From Pantoea trifolii (GTDB lineage Bacteria; Pseudomonadota; Gammaproteobacteria; Enterobacterales; Enterobacteriaceae), in contig NZ_JANIET010000001.1 of NCBI RefSeq assembly GCF_024506435.1, forward strand, positions 2,294,001-2,358,000: 64,000 nucleotides of DNA, read 5' to 3'. Position numbers and translations under genes: made by a program. Shown one piece after another: positions 1-9,578 of this stretch; positions within the stretch are counted from its first letter, which is position 1; each line of letters opens with the position of its first letter. The notes below the pieces were generated by a model. The model made no database searches. It was not told where the DNA came from and saw only the letters and a list, made by a program, of their open reading frames with translations.

Positions 1-418
1 CATCGATCACCACAAAATTGTAGCTGGCCTTACCAATATCCCCTTTCTCAATGCCTTTGATGTTGCCCAGCACCGTGATGTATTGGTTGTTCAAATCGAC
101 CGGATCGACAAAGCCGCGGATGTCGGCAAAGATGCGGCCAACCGAGGCGGCACCCAAACGCGGACGCGCGCTCTCATCCAGCGGCTGGGTCGCAATTTCC
201 ACGCGCGTTAAGCCGTTGAGATTGGTGACCTTCACCACTTTCCCGCCGAAGCGTGATTCCTGACCGACAAACAGTTGCGGCGCGTTCATCACGCGCAGTA
301 AATCTTGCTGTGGAAGCTCAGAACTTCCTTTAATTGAATCTGGCACCGAAACACAGCCGCTGAGCAGCATTGCGCAGGCTAACAGAGCGCCAGACATCCC
401 TTTACGACTTATTGGCAT
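1..418 (-). CDS. yeaY: Slp-family outer membrane lipoprotein YeaY (C-terminus cut by window edge)
   Basis: Only the first 139 codons lie in the window. The protein opens with a lipoprotein signal peptide: basic MPISRKG, a hydrophobic stretch, then the lipobox LLSGC with the lipidated cysteine at residue 22. The mature part matches the Slp/YeaY family of starvation-inducible outer membrane lipoproteins, whose function is poorly known. It lies upstream of tsaB on the other side of the same strand order as in E. coli (yeaY next to tsaB), which supports the name. The start ATG follows an AGGAG-like site in the order AGGAGAAGTGCT. Confidence 0.9.
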   Translation of the reverse strand, partial: MPISRKGMSGALLACAMLLSGCVSVPDSIKGSSELPQQDLLRVMNAPQLFVGQESRFGGKVVKVTNLNGLTRVEIATQPLDESARPRLGAASVGRIFADIRGFVDPVDLNNQYITVLGNIKGIEKGDIGKASYNFVVID

Positions 419-478
419 AGCACTTCTCCTGTTATTTCTCTGATTAGACTGAGCTCGCGAAGATAAGTTGCGCGCGAC

Positions 479-1177
479 TTAGCGGCCGGGCAACTTTTTC
501 CATGCCACTTCATTGCGCAGATAAACCGGCTCGGCATTCTCTACCGCGACTGCTTCGTCACGTTGCCAGGCGCTGAGCGCCAGCGGCAGCATATCTTCGG
601 CGGCAGGTAATAACACCTCTGAAGCAATAAGCTGCGCGCCTGGCGAGGTCAACAGATGCGGATAGGCTTGCCAGCCGGTGCCAACGGCAGTCCATTCGCC
701 GCTTAATGCCGCAATACGTTCCTGTGCTACTTCGGGTTTGATCACCGCTTCGGTTTCCGCACCCAGCCATTCGCCGTTTTCGTCACGCTGATATTCAGCC
801 CAATAGAGTTCGCCCATACGCGCGTCAATCGCCGCCAGCACGCGCGTCGCGCCGGTCAACCGCCACGCGCCCTGCGCCATGGTCGCTAATGAGGAGACGC
901 CGATCATCGGCAGATTCGCGCCAAGTGCCAGCCCCTGAGCAATACCAATGCCGATACGCACACCGGTAAAACTGCCCGGACCCCGGCCAAACGCCAGCAC
1001 GTCAAGCGCGGTCAGCTCCAGCTGCTGCGCCTGCAACAGCTCCTGCACCAGCGGCAGAATACGTTGGGTATGATCGCGCGGGGCGATTTCAAAGCGGGCA
1101 TCAATCTGCTGCAGGTTTTGCAGCGCGGCAGAACAGGCTTCTGTCGCCGTGTCCAGGGCTAAAATTCGGGCGGACAT
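479..1177 (-). CDS. tsaB: tRNA t6A biosynthesis protein TsaB
   Basis: 232 residues, the usual length for enterobacterial TsaB (YeaZ). It is an ASKHA-fold protein without its own active site that scaffolds the TsaD-TsaB-TsaE complex, which transfers threonylcarbamoyl to A37 of ANN-decoding tRNAs. Visible family marks are the N-terminal [12 protein letters not shown] and the glycine-rich [13 protein letters not shown] motif near residue 65-77. The ATG follows a TGAGG site by five bases. It lies just downstream of yoaA on the same strand, as in E. coli. Confidence 0.97.
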   Translation of the reverse strand: MSARILALDTATEACSAALQNLQQIDARFEIAPRDHTQRILPLVQELLQAQQLELTALDVLAFGRGPGSFTGVRIGIGIAQGLALGANLPMIGVSSLATMAQGAWRLTGATRVLAAIDARMGELYWAEYQRDENGEWLGAETEAVIKPEVAQERIAALSGEWTAVGTGWQAYPHLLTSPGAQLIASEVLLPAAEDMLPLALSAWQRDEAVAVENAEPVYLRNEVAWKKLPGR

Positions 1178-1229
1178 AACAACCTCAGAGAGTCAAAATG
1201 GCGCGCATCTTATCACAGCCTGGCACAAA

Positions 1230-3140
1230 TTAGTGATCCGCAGGCTGACGGACAAATTCGATGGCGCGTGCAATATCGCGGGTGCGCGGCGTGGGCGGCA
1301 AACTGTTGAGGAACAGGCCGCCGTAAGGACGTGAAACCAGACGCTGATCGCAAATCACCAGCACACCGCGATCTTCCGTGTCACGAATCAAACGCCCCAC
1401 GCCCTGTTTCAGGGTGATCACCGCATCGGGCAATTGCACATCATTAAAGGGATCGCCGCCGCGCAGGCGACAATCTTCCATGCGGGCTTTGAGCAGCGGA
1501 TCTTCCGGTGAAGTAAACGGCAGCTTGTCGATGATCACCAGCGACAGCGCATCGCCGCGCACGTCGACACCTTCCCAGAAGCTGCTGGTTGCGACCAGCA
1601 GCGCGTTACCGGCTTCGAGGAACTGCTTCAGCAGCTGTCCTTTACTGGTCTCGCCCTGCAGCAGCACCGGCAAGGTCATCGAAGCACGAAACTCGATGGC
1701 TAACTCGCGCATCATCTTGTGCGAGGTGCAAAGGAAGAAGCAGCGGCCTTTGTTGGCATCAATCAGCGGCTTCATCATGCGCGCCAGCTGGCGCGCGCCG
1801 CCGGGATGATTGGGTTCCGGCATATTGCGCGGCACGCACAGCAGCGCTTGCTGAGTGTAATCGAATGGGCTGTCGAGAATCATGGTAGTGGCGTTATCCA
1901 CGCCAAGACGGCTGGAGAAATGGCTCATCTGCTCATTCACTGCCAGCGTGGCAGACGTGAAAATCCACGCCGCTTTGCGGTTATCCATCACTTCCCGGAA
2001 ACGTTCTGCCACCGATAACGGCGTCAGTGCCAGTGTGAAATGGCGGCTGTTGCACTCATACCAATAGCTGAAGCCCGGCTCATCAATGGCGCGCAGACGT
2101 TTCAGGCGCGTGCGATACAGCGCCGCGCGCTCAAAGGCGGCGTCCAGCAGCGCGGAACGCCCGAGCGACAGTTTGATCACGTCGTAACAGAGTTCGAGCG
2201 CATCATCCAGCAAGGTAAACATGCGCATGATGTTGTTGTCGCTCAGCAGATCGCGCAGGTTGCCGCGAAAGCCCGGTTCGCCAAGCGTCAGTCGGAAATC
2301 CTGCGCGCACTGCGCCAAGCGATCGGCAGATTTCTGCAGCTGCTGCACATCCCGCACTTCGGTGCGATAGGCAATGATGATGTCTTTGGCGAGGTCCTGC
2401 AGTTGGCGGCTCGACAGCTGCTGACCGAAATACTGGCTGGCGATATCGGGCAGCTGATGCGCTTCATCGAAGATCATCACATCGGCCTCTGGGATCAGTT
2501 CGCCGAAGCCGCCCTCTTTCACCACCAGATCGGCGAGAAACAGATGATGGTTCACCACCACCACATCGGCATCCATGGCTTTTTTGCGCGCTTTGACCAC
2601 GAAGCAATCTTTGTACAACGGGCAATCGCTGCCGAGGCAGTTATCGTTGGTGCTGGTGACAAAGGGCCAGATCGGACTGTCTTCGGCCACGCCGTTGCAG
2701 TTGCTGACGTCGCCATCGGTGGTTTCTGACGACCAGCCGCGCACGCTGATCAAATCGCCCAGCGCCTGAACGCTAAGATCGCCGCCGGTTTGATTCTGCT
2801 GCTCAAGACGTTCGAGGCATAAATAGTTGGAGCGCCCTTTCAGCAGCGCGGTTTTGCCGCTGAACTTCAGGGCACGCGCGATGGTGGGCAGATCGCGGTT
2901 ATAGAGCTGATCCTGCAACGCTTTGGATCCGGTGGAGACGATGACTTTTTTCTTCGCCCGCAATGCCGGCGCCAGATAGGCATAGGTTTTACCGGTTCCG
3001 GTGCCCGCTTCTACTACCAGCTCGCCGCCTGTTTTCACCGCCTCGGTTACCGCTTTGGCCATTTGGCGCTGTGCTTCACGCGGTTTAAAGCCCGGAATTG
3101 CCTGCGCCAGTGCGCCATCAGCTGCAAAATCGTCTGCCAC
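1230..3140 (-). CDS. yoaA: DinG-family Fe-S DNA helicase YoaA
   Basis: 636 residues, the same length as E. coli YoaA, a superfamily 2 XPD/DinG-type helicase. In E. coli YoaA works with the HolC (chi) subunit of DNA polymerase III in repair of stalled forks. The sequence shows Walker A EAGTGTGKT near residue 44, a cluster of four cysteines between about residues 145 and 180 (CNG, CLGSDC, KDC) that would hold the 4Fe-4S cluster, the DEAH box, and motif VI QGVGRLIR near the end. The start is a GTG preceded by GAGGAAGT. It faces yoaB divergently. Confidence 0.96.
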   Translation of the reverse strand: MADDFAADGALAQAIPGFKPREAQRQMAKAVTEAVKTGGELVVEAGTGTGKTYAYLAPALRAKKKVIVSTGSKALQDQLYNRDLPTIARALKFSGKTALLKGRSNYLCLERLEQQNQTGGDLSVQALGDLISVRGWSSETTDGDVSNCNGVAEDSPIWPFVTSTNDNCLGSDCPLYKDCFVVKARKKAMDADVVVVNHHLFLADLVVKEGGFGELIPEADVMIFDEAHQLPDIASQYFGQQLSSRQLQDLAKDIIIAYRTEVRDVQQLQKSADRLAQCAQDFRLTLGEPGFRGNLRDLLSDNNIMRMFTLLDDALELCYDVIKLSLGRSALLDAAFERAALYRTRLKRLRAIDEPGFSYWYECNSRHFTLALTPLSVAERFREVMDNRKAAWIFTSATLAVNEQMSHFSSRLGVDNATTMILDSPFDYTQQALLCVPRNMPEPNHPGGARQLARMMKPLIDANKGRCFFLCTSHKMMRELAIEFRASMTLPVLLQGETSKGQLLKQFLEAGNALLVATSSFWEGVDVRGDALSLVIIDKLPFTSPEDPLLKARMEDCRLRGGDPFNDVQLPDAVITLKQGVGRLIRDTEDRGVLVICDQRLVSRPYGGLFLNSLPPTPRTRDIARAIEFVRQPADH

Positions 3141-3264
3141 ACTTCCTCACATCAAAAATTAAAACCACTGTAATTATGTCAGGATTCCCGGCGGGCAACC
3201 ACAACAGATGACATGCGCCCCTGGGATATGGCAGGCTAGCGCAGCAAAATTAAAGGAGAACAGC

Positions 3265-3609
3265 ATGACCATTACGCGTATTGATCCAGAGCACCGCATG
3301 TCGGAAGCCGTGGTGCATAACCAAACCGTCTATTACACCAGCGTACCGGAAAACCTGGATGAAGATGCGGAAGCGCAAACCGCCAATGCCTTGGCAGTGA
3401 TTGACGCCATTCTGACGCGCGTGGGATCGGATAAGAGCAAGATCCTCGACGCCACCATTTTTCTGGTGGAGAAAAGCGATTTTCCGGCGATGAATCGCGC
3501 CTGGGATGCGTGGGTTTCGCCAGGCAATGCGCCGGTGCGTTGCACCGTGCAGGCCGGTTTGATGAACCCGAAGTATAAAGTCGAAATTAAAATCATCGCC
3601 GCGCTGTAA
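3265..3609 (+). CDS. yoaB: RidA/YjgF-family protein YoaB
   Basis: 114 residues of the Rid superfamily. RidA members deaminate reactive imine/enamine intermediates; the exact substrate of YoaB is not known. The APVRCTVQAGL segment carries the conserved arginine of the family. A longer open frame exists upstream, but this ATG follows an AAAGGAGAACAGC ribosome site and gives the family length. It ends 14 bases before the convergent yoaH. Confidence 0.93.
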   Translation: MTITRIDPEHRMSEAVVHNQTVYYTSVPENLDEDAEAQTANALAVIDAILTRVGSDKSKILDATIFLVEKSDFPAMNRAWDAWVSPGNAPVRCTVQAGLMNPKYKVEIKIIAAL

Positions 3610-3623
3610 AATCCGTTCGGGCG

Positions 3624-3821
3624 TTATTCGTTGTCGTCTTCTTCATCCTCGTCGTCTTCGAACATCGCCCGAATGGCTTCACCTTTATAGGTTTGACGAA
3701 TCTCCTGCGCCACCTGCGCAATCGCCTGTCCGCTCGACATACCGCCCGCCATCAATTCCTGGATGCGTTCAACCGCTTGCTGCTGTTGCTCATGGGATAA
3801 CGCTGGAAGACCTGTAAACAT
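3624..3821 (-). CDS. yoaH: YoaH, UPF0181 family small protein
   Basis: 65 residues with a helical body ([18 protein letters not shown]) containing the [17 protein letters not shown] core of UPF0181, and a very acidic tail ([11 protein letters not shown]). Function is unknown. The ATG follows CAGGAGTGAATT. It sits between yoaB and pabB as in E. coli, divergent from pabB. Confidence 0.93.
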   Translation of the reverse strand: MFTGLPALSHEQQQQAVERIQELMAGGMSSGQAIAQVAQEIRQTYKGEAIRAMFEDDEDEEDDNE

Positions 3822-3934
3822 AATTCACTCCTGGTGCATGGGGGACGCATTATTACCACGTGGAACAAACGGGTGCCAGCAACAAAAAAATATGTCAGGC
3901 TAGCGACCTGCTTGCTGAAGTGATTTGTCCCATG

Positions 3935-5290
3935 ATGGTAAAAAGCCTCGTTCTGAAGTATACGCCCGAAACGCTGTTACACCTTTTTGCTCCGCTGGCC
4001 CACCAATGCTGGGCGATGTTGCTGACCTCCGGCCAGGCCGACCACGCGGATAACCGCTTTGATATCCTCACCGCCGATCCGCGCACGACGCTGACCACAC
4101 GCGGTGCCAGCACCGAAATTGCCTGCGGTAATGAGGTCATTCATTCCGCCGCCGATCCGTTGCTGCTGGTACAACAGCAATGTGACGCGCTGGGTGTGAC
4201 GCCTGCTTTTGATGCCGATTTACCCTTTCAGGGCGGTGCATTGGGTCTGTTTGGTTACGATTTGGGACGGCGCTTTGAAACTCTTCCAGAGCACGCGCAG
4301 CAGGATCTCATCACGCCGGATATGGCGGTGGGCATTTATGACTGGGCGCTGATCGCCGATCACCATCTGCAAAAATTGACGCTGGTTTCGCTCACCGATG
4401 CCGAGCAGCGTTGGCAATGGCTGCAAGCACAAACCGCGCCGCCAGCCGAGCCCTTCTCCTTAACCAGCGAGTGGCAATCGAATCTCAGTTTTGACGCCTA
4501 TGCGCAGCGGTTCAACGCGGTGCAAGCCTATATTCAAGCCGGTGACTGCTATCAGGTGAATCTGGCGCAGCGTTTTCAGGCGGGCTATCGCGGCGATGAG
4601 TGGCAGGCATTTTTGCGTCTCACGCAGGCGAATCGCGCACCGTTCAGCGCCTTCCTGCGTTTGCCAAACAGCGCGCTGCTGAGTTTATCGCCGGAGCGCT
4701 TCCTCGCTTTACAGCAGCAAGAGATTGAAACGCGTCCGATCAAAGGCACCTTGCCACGTCTGGCGGATGTCGAGGCCGATCGTTTGCAGGCAGAGAAACT
4801 TGCTAACTCAGAGAAAGATCGCGCTGAGAATCTGATGATTGTCGATCTGCTGCGCAATGATATTGGCCGCGTCGCCGTGCCCGGCAGCGTCAGCGTGCCG
4901 GAACTGTTCGTGGTCGAGCCTTTCCCGGCGGTGCATCATCTGGTCAGCACTGTACGTGCACGTTTACCTGAGACGCTGAGCGCAACCGATTTGCTGCGTG
5001 CTTGCTTCCCCGGTGGTTCCATCACCGGCGCACCGAAGATCCGCGCGATGGAGATCATCGAAGAGTTAGAGCCGCATCGCCGCAATGCGTGGTGTGGCAG
5101 CATCGGCTACATCAGCCTGTGTGGCCGCATGGATACCAGCATTACCATTCGCACCCTGATTGCGGAGAACCAGCAGCTTTATTGCGCTGCCGGTGGCGGA
5201 TTAGTGGCGGATAGCGACCTGAACGCCGAATATCAGGAAACCTTTCACAAGGTGAATCGTATTCTGCCCAGCCTGCGCGATGAGACCTGA
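3935..5290 (+). CDS. pabB: Aminodeoxychorismate synthase component I PabB
   Basis: Makes 4-amino-4-deoxychorismate from chorismate, with ammonia from PabA, in p-aminobenzoate and folate synthesis. The chorismate-binding domain is complete: [11 protein letters not shown], the LLRNDIGRV segment, and [22 protein letters not shown] with GCIGY-type GSIGYISL after it. The frame is open back to a GTG at 3860, but alignment to the E. coli N-terminus (WAML motif about 26 residues in) favours ATG 3935 (or 3932), giving 451 residues. No strong Shine-Dalgarno is seen before either start. The end overlaps the nudL frame. Confidence 0.95.
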   Translation: MVKSLVLKYTPETLLHLFAPLAHQCWAMLLTSGQADHADNRFDILTADPRTTLTTRGASTEIACGNEVIHSAADPLLLVQQQCDALGVTPAFDADLPFQGGALGLFGYDLGRRFETLPEHAQQDLITPDMAVGIYDWALIADHHLQKLTLVSLTDAEQRWQWLQAQTAPPAEPFSLTSEWQSNLSFDAYAQRFNAVQAYIQAGDCYQVNLAQRFQAGYRGDEWQAFLRLTQANRAPFSAFLRLPNSALLSLSPERFLALQQQEIETRPIKGTLPRLADVEADRLQAEKLANSEKDRAENLMIVDLLRNDIGRVAVPGSVSVPELFVVEPFPAVHHLVSTVRARLPETLSATDLLRACFPGGSITGAPKIRAMEIIEELEPHRRNAWCGSIGYISLCGRMDTSITIRTLIAENQQLYCAAGGGLVADSDLNAEYQETFHKVNRILPSLRDET

Positions 5291-5861
5291 AATGAGTTTA
5301 ACCCTTGAGCAGTTCCTCAGCCGCTTTGTCCTGCAACCGCCTTTGCACGTGCCAAAAAGCGCTATCAGCGGACGCCGTGCGGCGGTACTGGTACCGGTGA
5401 TCGCCGGCGCAGAACCTGGCTTGCTGCTCACGCGCCGCTCATCGCATCTGCGTAAACACGCGGGACAAGTGGCATTTCCCGGCGGCATGCAGGATGCCAC
5501 TGACGCGTCATTGATCCACACCGCGCTGCGTGAAGCACAGGAAGAAGTGGGAATTCAACCGGAGCAGGTGCAGATTATTGGCGTTCTGCCGCCGGTAACC
5601 AGCAGCACCGGTTTCGCCGTGACGCCGGTAGTGGGCATTATTCCAGCTGATTTGGCTTTGCAGCTTAATCCGGACGAAGTGGAAAGCGCCTTTGCCATGC
5701 CGCTGGCGGAAGCGCTGCGCTTGAGCCGTTACAGCGATCTCACCTTGCGGCGCGGTCATCGCCAACATCAGGTTTGGTTATCCTGGTATGAGGATTACTT
5801 TATCTGGGGCATGACCGCCGGGATTATTCGTGCGCTCGGTCAACAAATCGCCCTGCCGTAG
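5280..5861 (+). CDS. nudL: Nudix hydrolase NudL (CoA pyrophosphatase-like)
   Basis: 193 residues. The Nudix box is intact: GGMQDATD...[11 protein letters not shown] fits GX5EX7REUXEEXGU apart from the usual family spacing, preceded by [12 protein letters not shown], typical of the YeaB/CoAse branch. Likely cleaves a nucleoside diphosphate derivative such as CoA, by family. The ATG at 5280 overlaps the end of pabB by 11 bases, so translation may be coupled; a second in-frame ATG at 5292 after GAGACCTGA is an equally good start. Confidence 0.93.
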   Translation: MRPEMSLTLEQFLSRFVLQPPLHVPKSAISGRRAAVLVPVIAGAEPGLLLTRRSSHLRKHAGQVAFPGGMQDATDASLIHTALREAQEEVGIQPEQVQIIGVLPPVTSSTGFAVTPVVGIIPADLALQLNPDEVESAFAMPLAEALRLSRYSDLTLRRGHRQHQVWLSWYEDYFIWGMTAGIIRALGQQIALP

Positions 5862-5950
5862 ATCTCCTAATGCTTTTGAGTGGGCTCTGACACATCTGCT
5901 GCGCCTCTGGCAAATGTGCCTTCTTCAACAACGTGCACGGAAGCTTAGGA

Positions 5951-6150
5951 GCAGGCCGGTGCCGCTTTTGGTCAGGCAATCCGCAGCGCTGAACGAAGCG
6001 AGGAAGCCAGGAGAGCCCGCAGGACGCGGGCGAAAGGCGGAGCCGGGACAGGGACGTCCCGTCTCCGCCGGTCCGTCAGGCTGATGAGCGAAGTGAAGGT
6101 ACCGCGCTAGCGGCGTGAGGACCGCCGGACCAAAAGTGGCCCCGGCCAGC
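5951..6150. repeat. GC-rich palindromic intergenic element with terminal inverted repeats
   Basis: The gap between nudL and sdaA holds a block unlike its surroundings in base composition. Its ends, 5951-5973 and 6128-6150, are inverted repeats matching at 20 of 23 positions. Inside are strong hairpins: GCCCGC/GCGGGC around 6015-6031, and GGCGGAG/CTCCGCC around 6037-6069 with an inner GGGAC/GTCCC. It carries no convincing gene; short open frames across it are a by-product of GC content. It looks like a non-autonomous palindromic element of the REP/MITE kind, but no family name can be given from sequence alone. Confidence 0.6.
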
Positions 6151-6382
6151 GCACTCGTCGTCGGCATAACTATCCATCAATGTGCTCAAAACTCACCGCT
6201 TCGTTAGCTTTTAGCCAGGAAAACCGATCCGCTTCACAACTGTAGAAACGGATAACTATTTCTGTGGTTTATAATTAGTTTATTTCATGCGAAAAGCTGC
6301 TCGTTATCCGGCATGGGCGATTACTATTAGCCGCATAAACGGCTTCTGCCGTACAGAATAAGATTTGTGAGGAGTGTCACCG

Positions 6383-7747
6383 GTGATTAGTGTTTTTGAC
6401 ATGTTTAAAGTGGGCATTGGTCCATCCAGTTCACATACCGTCGGCCCGATGAAAGCAGGCAAGCAGTTTGTTGAACTGCTGGCCGAACAAGGCAAATTGC
6501 AGGACGTGACGCGCGTGGCGGTCGACGTCTACGGTTCGCTGTCGCTCACTGGCAAAGGTCACCACACCGATATCGCTATTATCATGGGCCTGGCGGGTTT
6601 CGAACCGGCCACCGTGGATATCGACGGCATTCCCGCGTTCATCAAAGACGTGGAGCAACGCGAACGTCTGCTGTTAGCCAACGGCGCGCGCGAAGTGGAC
6701 TTCCCCCGTGAAGGCGGCATGGTGTTCCGCAGCGAAAACCTGTCACTGCATGAGAATGGCATGACGGTGTTCGCTTTCGCTGGCGATCTATTAATTCTGA
6801 GCAAAACCTACTATTCCATCGGTGGCGGTTTCATCGTTGATGAAGAGCATTTCGGCCAGCCGGTGCTGAACGAAGTTTCTGTGCCGTGGCCGTTCCACTC
6901 TGCTAAAGAGCTGCTCAGCCATTGTCGCGAAAGCGGTCTGTCGCTGTCGGGTTTGGTGATGAAGAACGAACTGGCGCTGCATACTCGCGACGAGATTCAC
7001 GCCTATTTTGGTCATGTGTGGCAAACCATGCAGGCCTGTATTGATCGCGGTCTCAATACCGAAGGCGTGCTGCCGGGCCCACTGCGCGTACCACGTCGCG
7101 CAGCTTCCTTGCGCCGCCTGCTGGTTTCATCTTCTAAGCATTCGAAAGATCCGATGGATGTCATCGACTGGGTGAACATGTTCGCGCTAGCGGTCAATGA
7201 AGAGAATGCGGCCGGTGGCCGTGTGGTGACAGCACCCACCAACGGTGCCTGCGGCATCGTGCCGGCGGTGTTGGCCTATTACGATCACTTTATCGAACCC
7301 GTTACGCCCGATATCTTTATCCGCTACTTCCTCGCCTCTGGCGCTATTGGCGTGCTGTACAAAATGAACGCCTCTATTTCGGGTGCCGAAGTGGGTTGCC
7401 AGGGCGAAGTCGGCGTGGCGTGCTCCATGGCGGCGGCCGGTCTGGCGGAACTGCTCGGCGGCAGCCCGGAGCAAGTGTGTGTCGCGGCGGAAATCGGCAT
7501 GGAGCACAATCTGGGATTAACCTGCGATCCGGTCGCCGGTCAGGTTCAGGTGCCGTGCATTGAGCGCAACGCCATCGCTTCCGTGAAAGCCATCAACTCC
7601 GCGCGCATGGCGCTACGTCGCACCAGTGAACCGCGCGTGTCGCTGGATAAAGTGATTGAGACCATGTACGAAACCGGTAAGGACATGAACGCCAAATACC
7701 GTGAAACCTCACGCGGCGGATTGGCGATTAAGGTCCAGTGCGACTAA
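6383..7747 (+). CDS. sdaA: L-serine deaminase I SdaA
   Basis: Converts L-serine to pyruvate and ammonia with an oxygen-labile 4Fe-4S cluster. 454 residues, exactly the E. coli length, with almost unbroken similarity. The N-terminal domain shows [13 protein letters not shown]; the C-terminal half has cluster cysteines in the [23 protein letters not shown] and LTCDPV segments. Start chosen at GTG 6383 ([11 protein letters not shown]) because GAGGAGTG lies just upstream; an earlier in-frame GTG at 6374 overlaps that ribosome site. A TATAAT hexamer at 6270-6275 may be part of its promoter. Confidence 0.97.
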   Translation: MISVFDMFKVGIGPSSSHTVGPMKAGKQFVELLAEQGKLQDVTRVAVDVYGSLSLTGKGHHTDIAIIMGLAGFEPATVDIDGIPAFIKDVEQRERLLLANGAREVDFPREGGMVFRSENLSLHENGMTVFAFAGDLLILSKTYYSIGGGFIVDEEHFGQPVLNEVSVPWPFHSAKELLSHCRESGLSLSGLVMKNELALHTRDEIHAYFGHVWQTMQACIDRGLNTEGVLPGPLRVPRRAASLRRLLVSSSKHSKDPMDVIDWVNMFALAVNEENAAGGRVVTAPTNGACGIVPAVLAYYDHFIEPVTPDIFIRYFLASGAIGVLYKMNASISGAEVGCQGEVGVACSMAAAGLAELLGGSPEQVCVAAEIGMEHNLGLTCDPVAGQVQVPCIERNAIASVKAINSARMALRRTSEPRVSLDKVIETMYETGKDMNAKYRETSRGGLAIKVQCD

Positions 7748-7833
7748 TACTCCGCTGATGATTAAAGCAACAGTTGACTATTTTTCTGCATCTGTTGCTA
7801 CCTCCAACTGAGTAAACCAGATACATTGATTTT

Positions 7834-7864
7834 GCGCGCGGCCCTTTGTGGCCGCGCTTTTTTT
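7834..7864 (+). terminator. Rho-independent terminator of sdaA
   Basis: Stem GCGCGGCC (7836-7843) and GGCCGCGC (7850-7857) with a six-base loop, followed by a run of seven T. Confidence 0.9.
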
Positions 7865-7966
7865 AGTGCCGTATTTTTTATTCAGCCGCGCTAAACCTGG
7901 CCGCCTCAATGCCGATAACCTACACGTTAATTTGGCTTCAATCTTTGTTTTGCAAGGTGGTTACTG

Positions 7967-9529
7967 ATGCTCATTCCCCAGCAATTTGTGGGTCAATTTC
8001 TCCGTAAGCGACTGCTTATTGCGTTAGTGATCGCCTCGCTGGTTCTGGTCCTGACGCTAACTTTTCGTTATATCGAAGAGAAATCGCGCATTGAGCAGCA
8101 GTCGCTGAATTTCGCCACCCGCGCGATTGAACGTTTTGATCGCATGTTCTCGCCGCTGGATGTTTCCGCCAACAACACGCTTGGCCTGGTTGGCGTACCT
8201 TGCGCGCAGGTGCGCTATCCGCTGATTGAGAAAATTGCCGCGCTGCAAACCGTGCGCACCGTGCTGTTGGTTCAGGACAATACGCTTTACTGCTCCAGCA
8301 TTTTCGGCCCGCAAAACCTCTCCTTCAGCCAAACCTACCCTGAGTTAGCCATCAATAATCAGCGCATGATGTTAGCCACGGATAATGATCTGCTGAAAGG
8401 ATCGCCGGTGCTGCTGCTGTGGACGCCAAAATCGCTGGATAACCGCGAAGGTCTGCTGCAAGTCATTAATATTGAGTTGATGACCAACTATCTGCTCGAG
8501 CCGCAGTTGCCGTGGGTGGAGCGCGCGATCTTTAACGTCGGTGGTCAGAGCCTTGAATACGGCAATCCGCTGATTGAGCAAACCGAACCGTCTGAAGATG
8601 AAGTGGCTTACGATCAGGCATCGCTGCGTTATCCGTTCAGCATCACCTTGTACGGCCCTTCACCCGCCTGGCTGGCGCTCAACACGCTGCCTTCTCAGTT
8701 GCCGCTGGCGCTGATGCTGAGCCTGCTGATGGGTTACATCGTCTGGCTGGCGACCGCCAACCGTATGAGTCTCAGCTGGCAGATCAGTTATGGCATCACC
8801 GCTAACGAATTTATGGTCTATTGCCAGCCGCTGATTAACGCCAAAAGCGGCGAGTGTGACGGCATGGAACTGCTGCTGCGCTGGCATAACCAACGTCAGG
8901 GCTGGATTGCGCCGGACGTGTTTATTCCGCTCGCCGAGCGCCAGAACCTGATCGCGCCGTTAACCCGCTTCGTACTGGCGAAAGTGGTGGATGAGCTGCC
9001 CAACCTGCCGCAATGTCCGTCGTTCCATATTGCGATTAACGTTGCCGCCAGCCATTTCCGCGATCGCGCCATTGTGGAAGATCTGCAGAATATCTGGTGG
9101 CCCGCCAATCCGATGCCGAAACTGGTGGTCGAGCTGACGGAGCGTGATGCCCTGCCGATTATCGATCAATCGGTGGTGTCGCAGCTGCATGAGATTGGTG
9201 TGCGTCTGGCAATTGATGATTTCGGTACTGGCCACAGTTCGCTGGCTTACCTGAAAGACCTCAAACCGGACGTGCTTAAAATCGACAAGATTTTTACTGC
9301 CGCCATTGGCACCGACGCCATTAACGCGACCGTGACCGATATGGTGATCTCGCTGGCGCAGCGCCTGAATATTTCGCTGGTGGCGGAAGGTGTGGAAACT
9401 GCGGAACAGGCGCACTATTTGCGTGAGCGCGGCGTTGACCATCTGCAAGGCTATTTCTACGCGCGTCCCATGCCGATTGAAGATTTCCCGCAGTGGCTGG
9501 AGCAGCATCAGGCGCAGTTAAGCGCATAA
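7967..9529 (+). CDS. pdeD: CSS-motif EAL-domain c-di-GMP phosphodiesterase
   Basis: 520 residues. An N-terminal membrane segment (about 13-35), a periplasmic CSS domain with the CSS triplet near residue 108 and an earlier cysteine in GVPCAQ, a second membrane segment (about 245-263), and a cytoplasmic EAL domain. Catalytic motifs are present: E-L-L-L-R near residue 301, NVAASHF, VVELTERD, LAIDDFGTGHSSL, LKIDK, VAEGVE and QGYFYARP. The signature reads ELL rather than EAL, which keeps the metal-binding glutamate. CSS-EAL proteins are regulated by periplasmic thiol state in E. coli. Position after sdaA matches E. coli yoaD (pdeD). Confidence 0.93.
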   Translation: MLIPQQFVGQFLRKRLLIALVIASLVLVLTLTFRYIEEKSRIEQQSLNFATRAIERFDRMFSPLDVSANNTLGLVGVPCAQVRYPLIEKIAALQTVRTVLLVQDNTLYCSSIFGPQNLSFSQTYPELAINNQRMMLATDNDLLKGSPVLLLWTPKSLDNREGLLQVINIELMTNYLLEPQLPWVERAIFNVGGQSLEYGNPLIEQTEPSEDEVAYDQASLRYPFSITLYGPSPAWLALNTLPSQLPLALMLSLLMGYIVWLATANRMSLSWQISYGITANEFMVYCQPLINAKSGECDGMELLLRWHNQRQGWIAPDVFIPLAERQNLIAPLTRFVLAKVVDELPNLPQCPSFHIAINVAASHFRDRAIVEDLQNIWWPANPMPKLVVELTERDALPIIDQSVVSQLHEIGVRLAIDDFGTGHSSLAYLKDLKPDVLKIDKIFTAAIGTDAINATVTDMVISLAQRLNISLVAEGVETAEQAHYLRERGVDHLQGYFYARPMPIEDFPQWLEQHQAQLSA

Positions 9530-9530
9530 A

Positions 9531-9558
9531 AAAAACGGCCACTTATGTGGCCGTTTTT
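9531..9558. terminator. Bidirectional terminator between pdeD and yoaE
   Basis: Stem AAAACGGCCAC / GTGGCCGTTTT with loop TTAT, flanked by A-run on one side and T-run on the other, so it can stop both convergent genes. Confidence 0.9.
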
Positions 9559-9578
9559 ACTCGCATCAATCAGCTTAC

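Noticed and set aside
5830..6167. Short open frames on both strands across the palindromic element
   Set aside because: They come from GC-rich repeat sequence, are Arg/Gly/Pro-rich, and have no ribosome sites.
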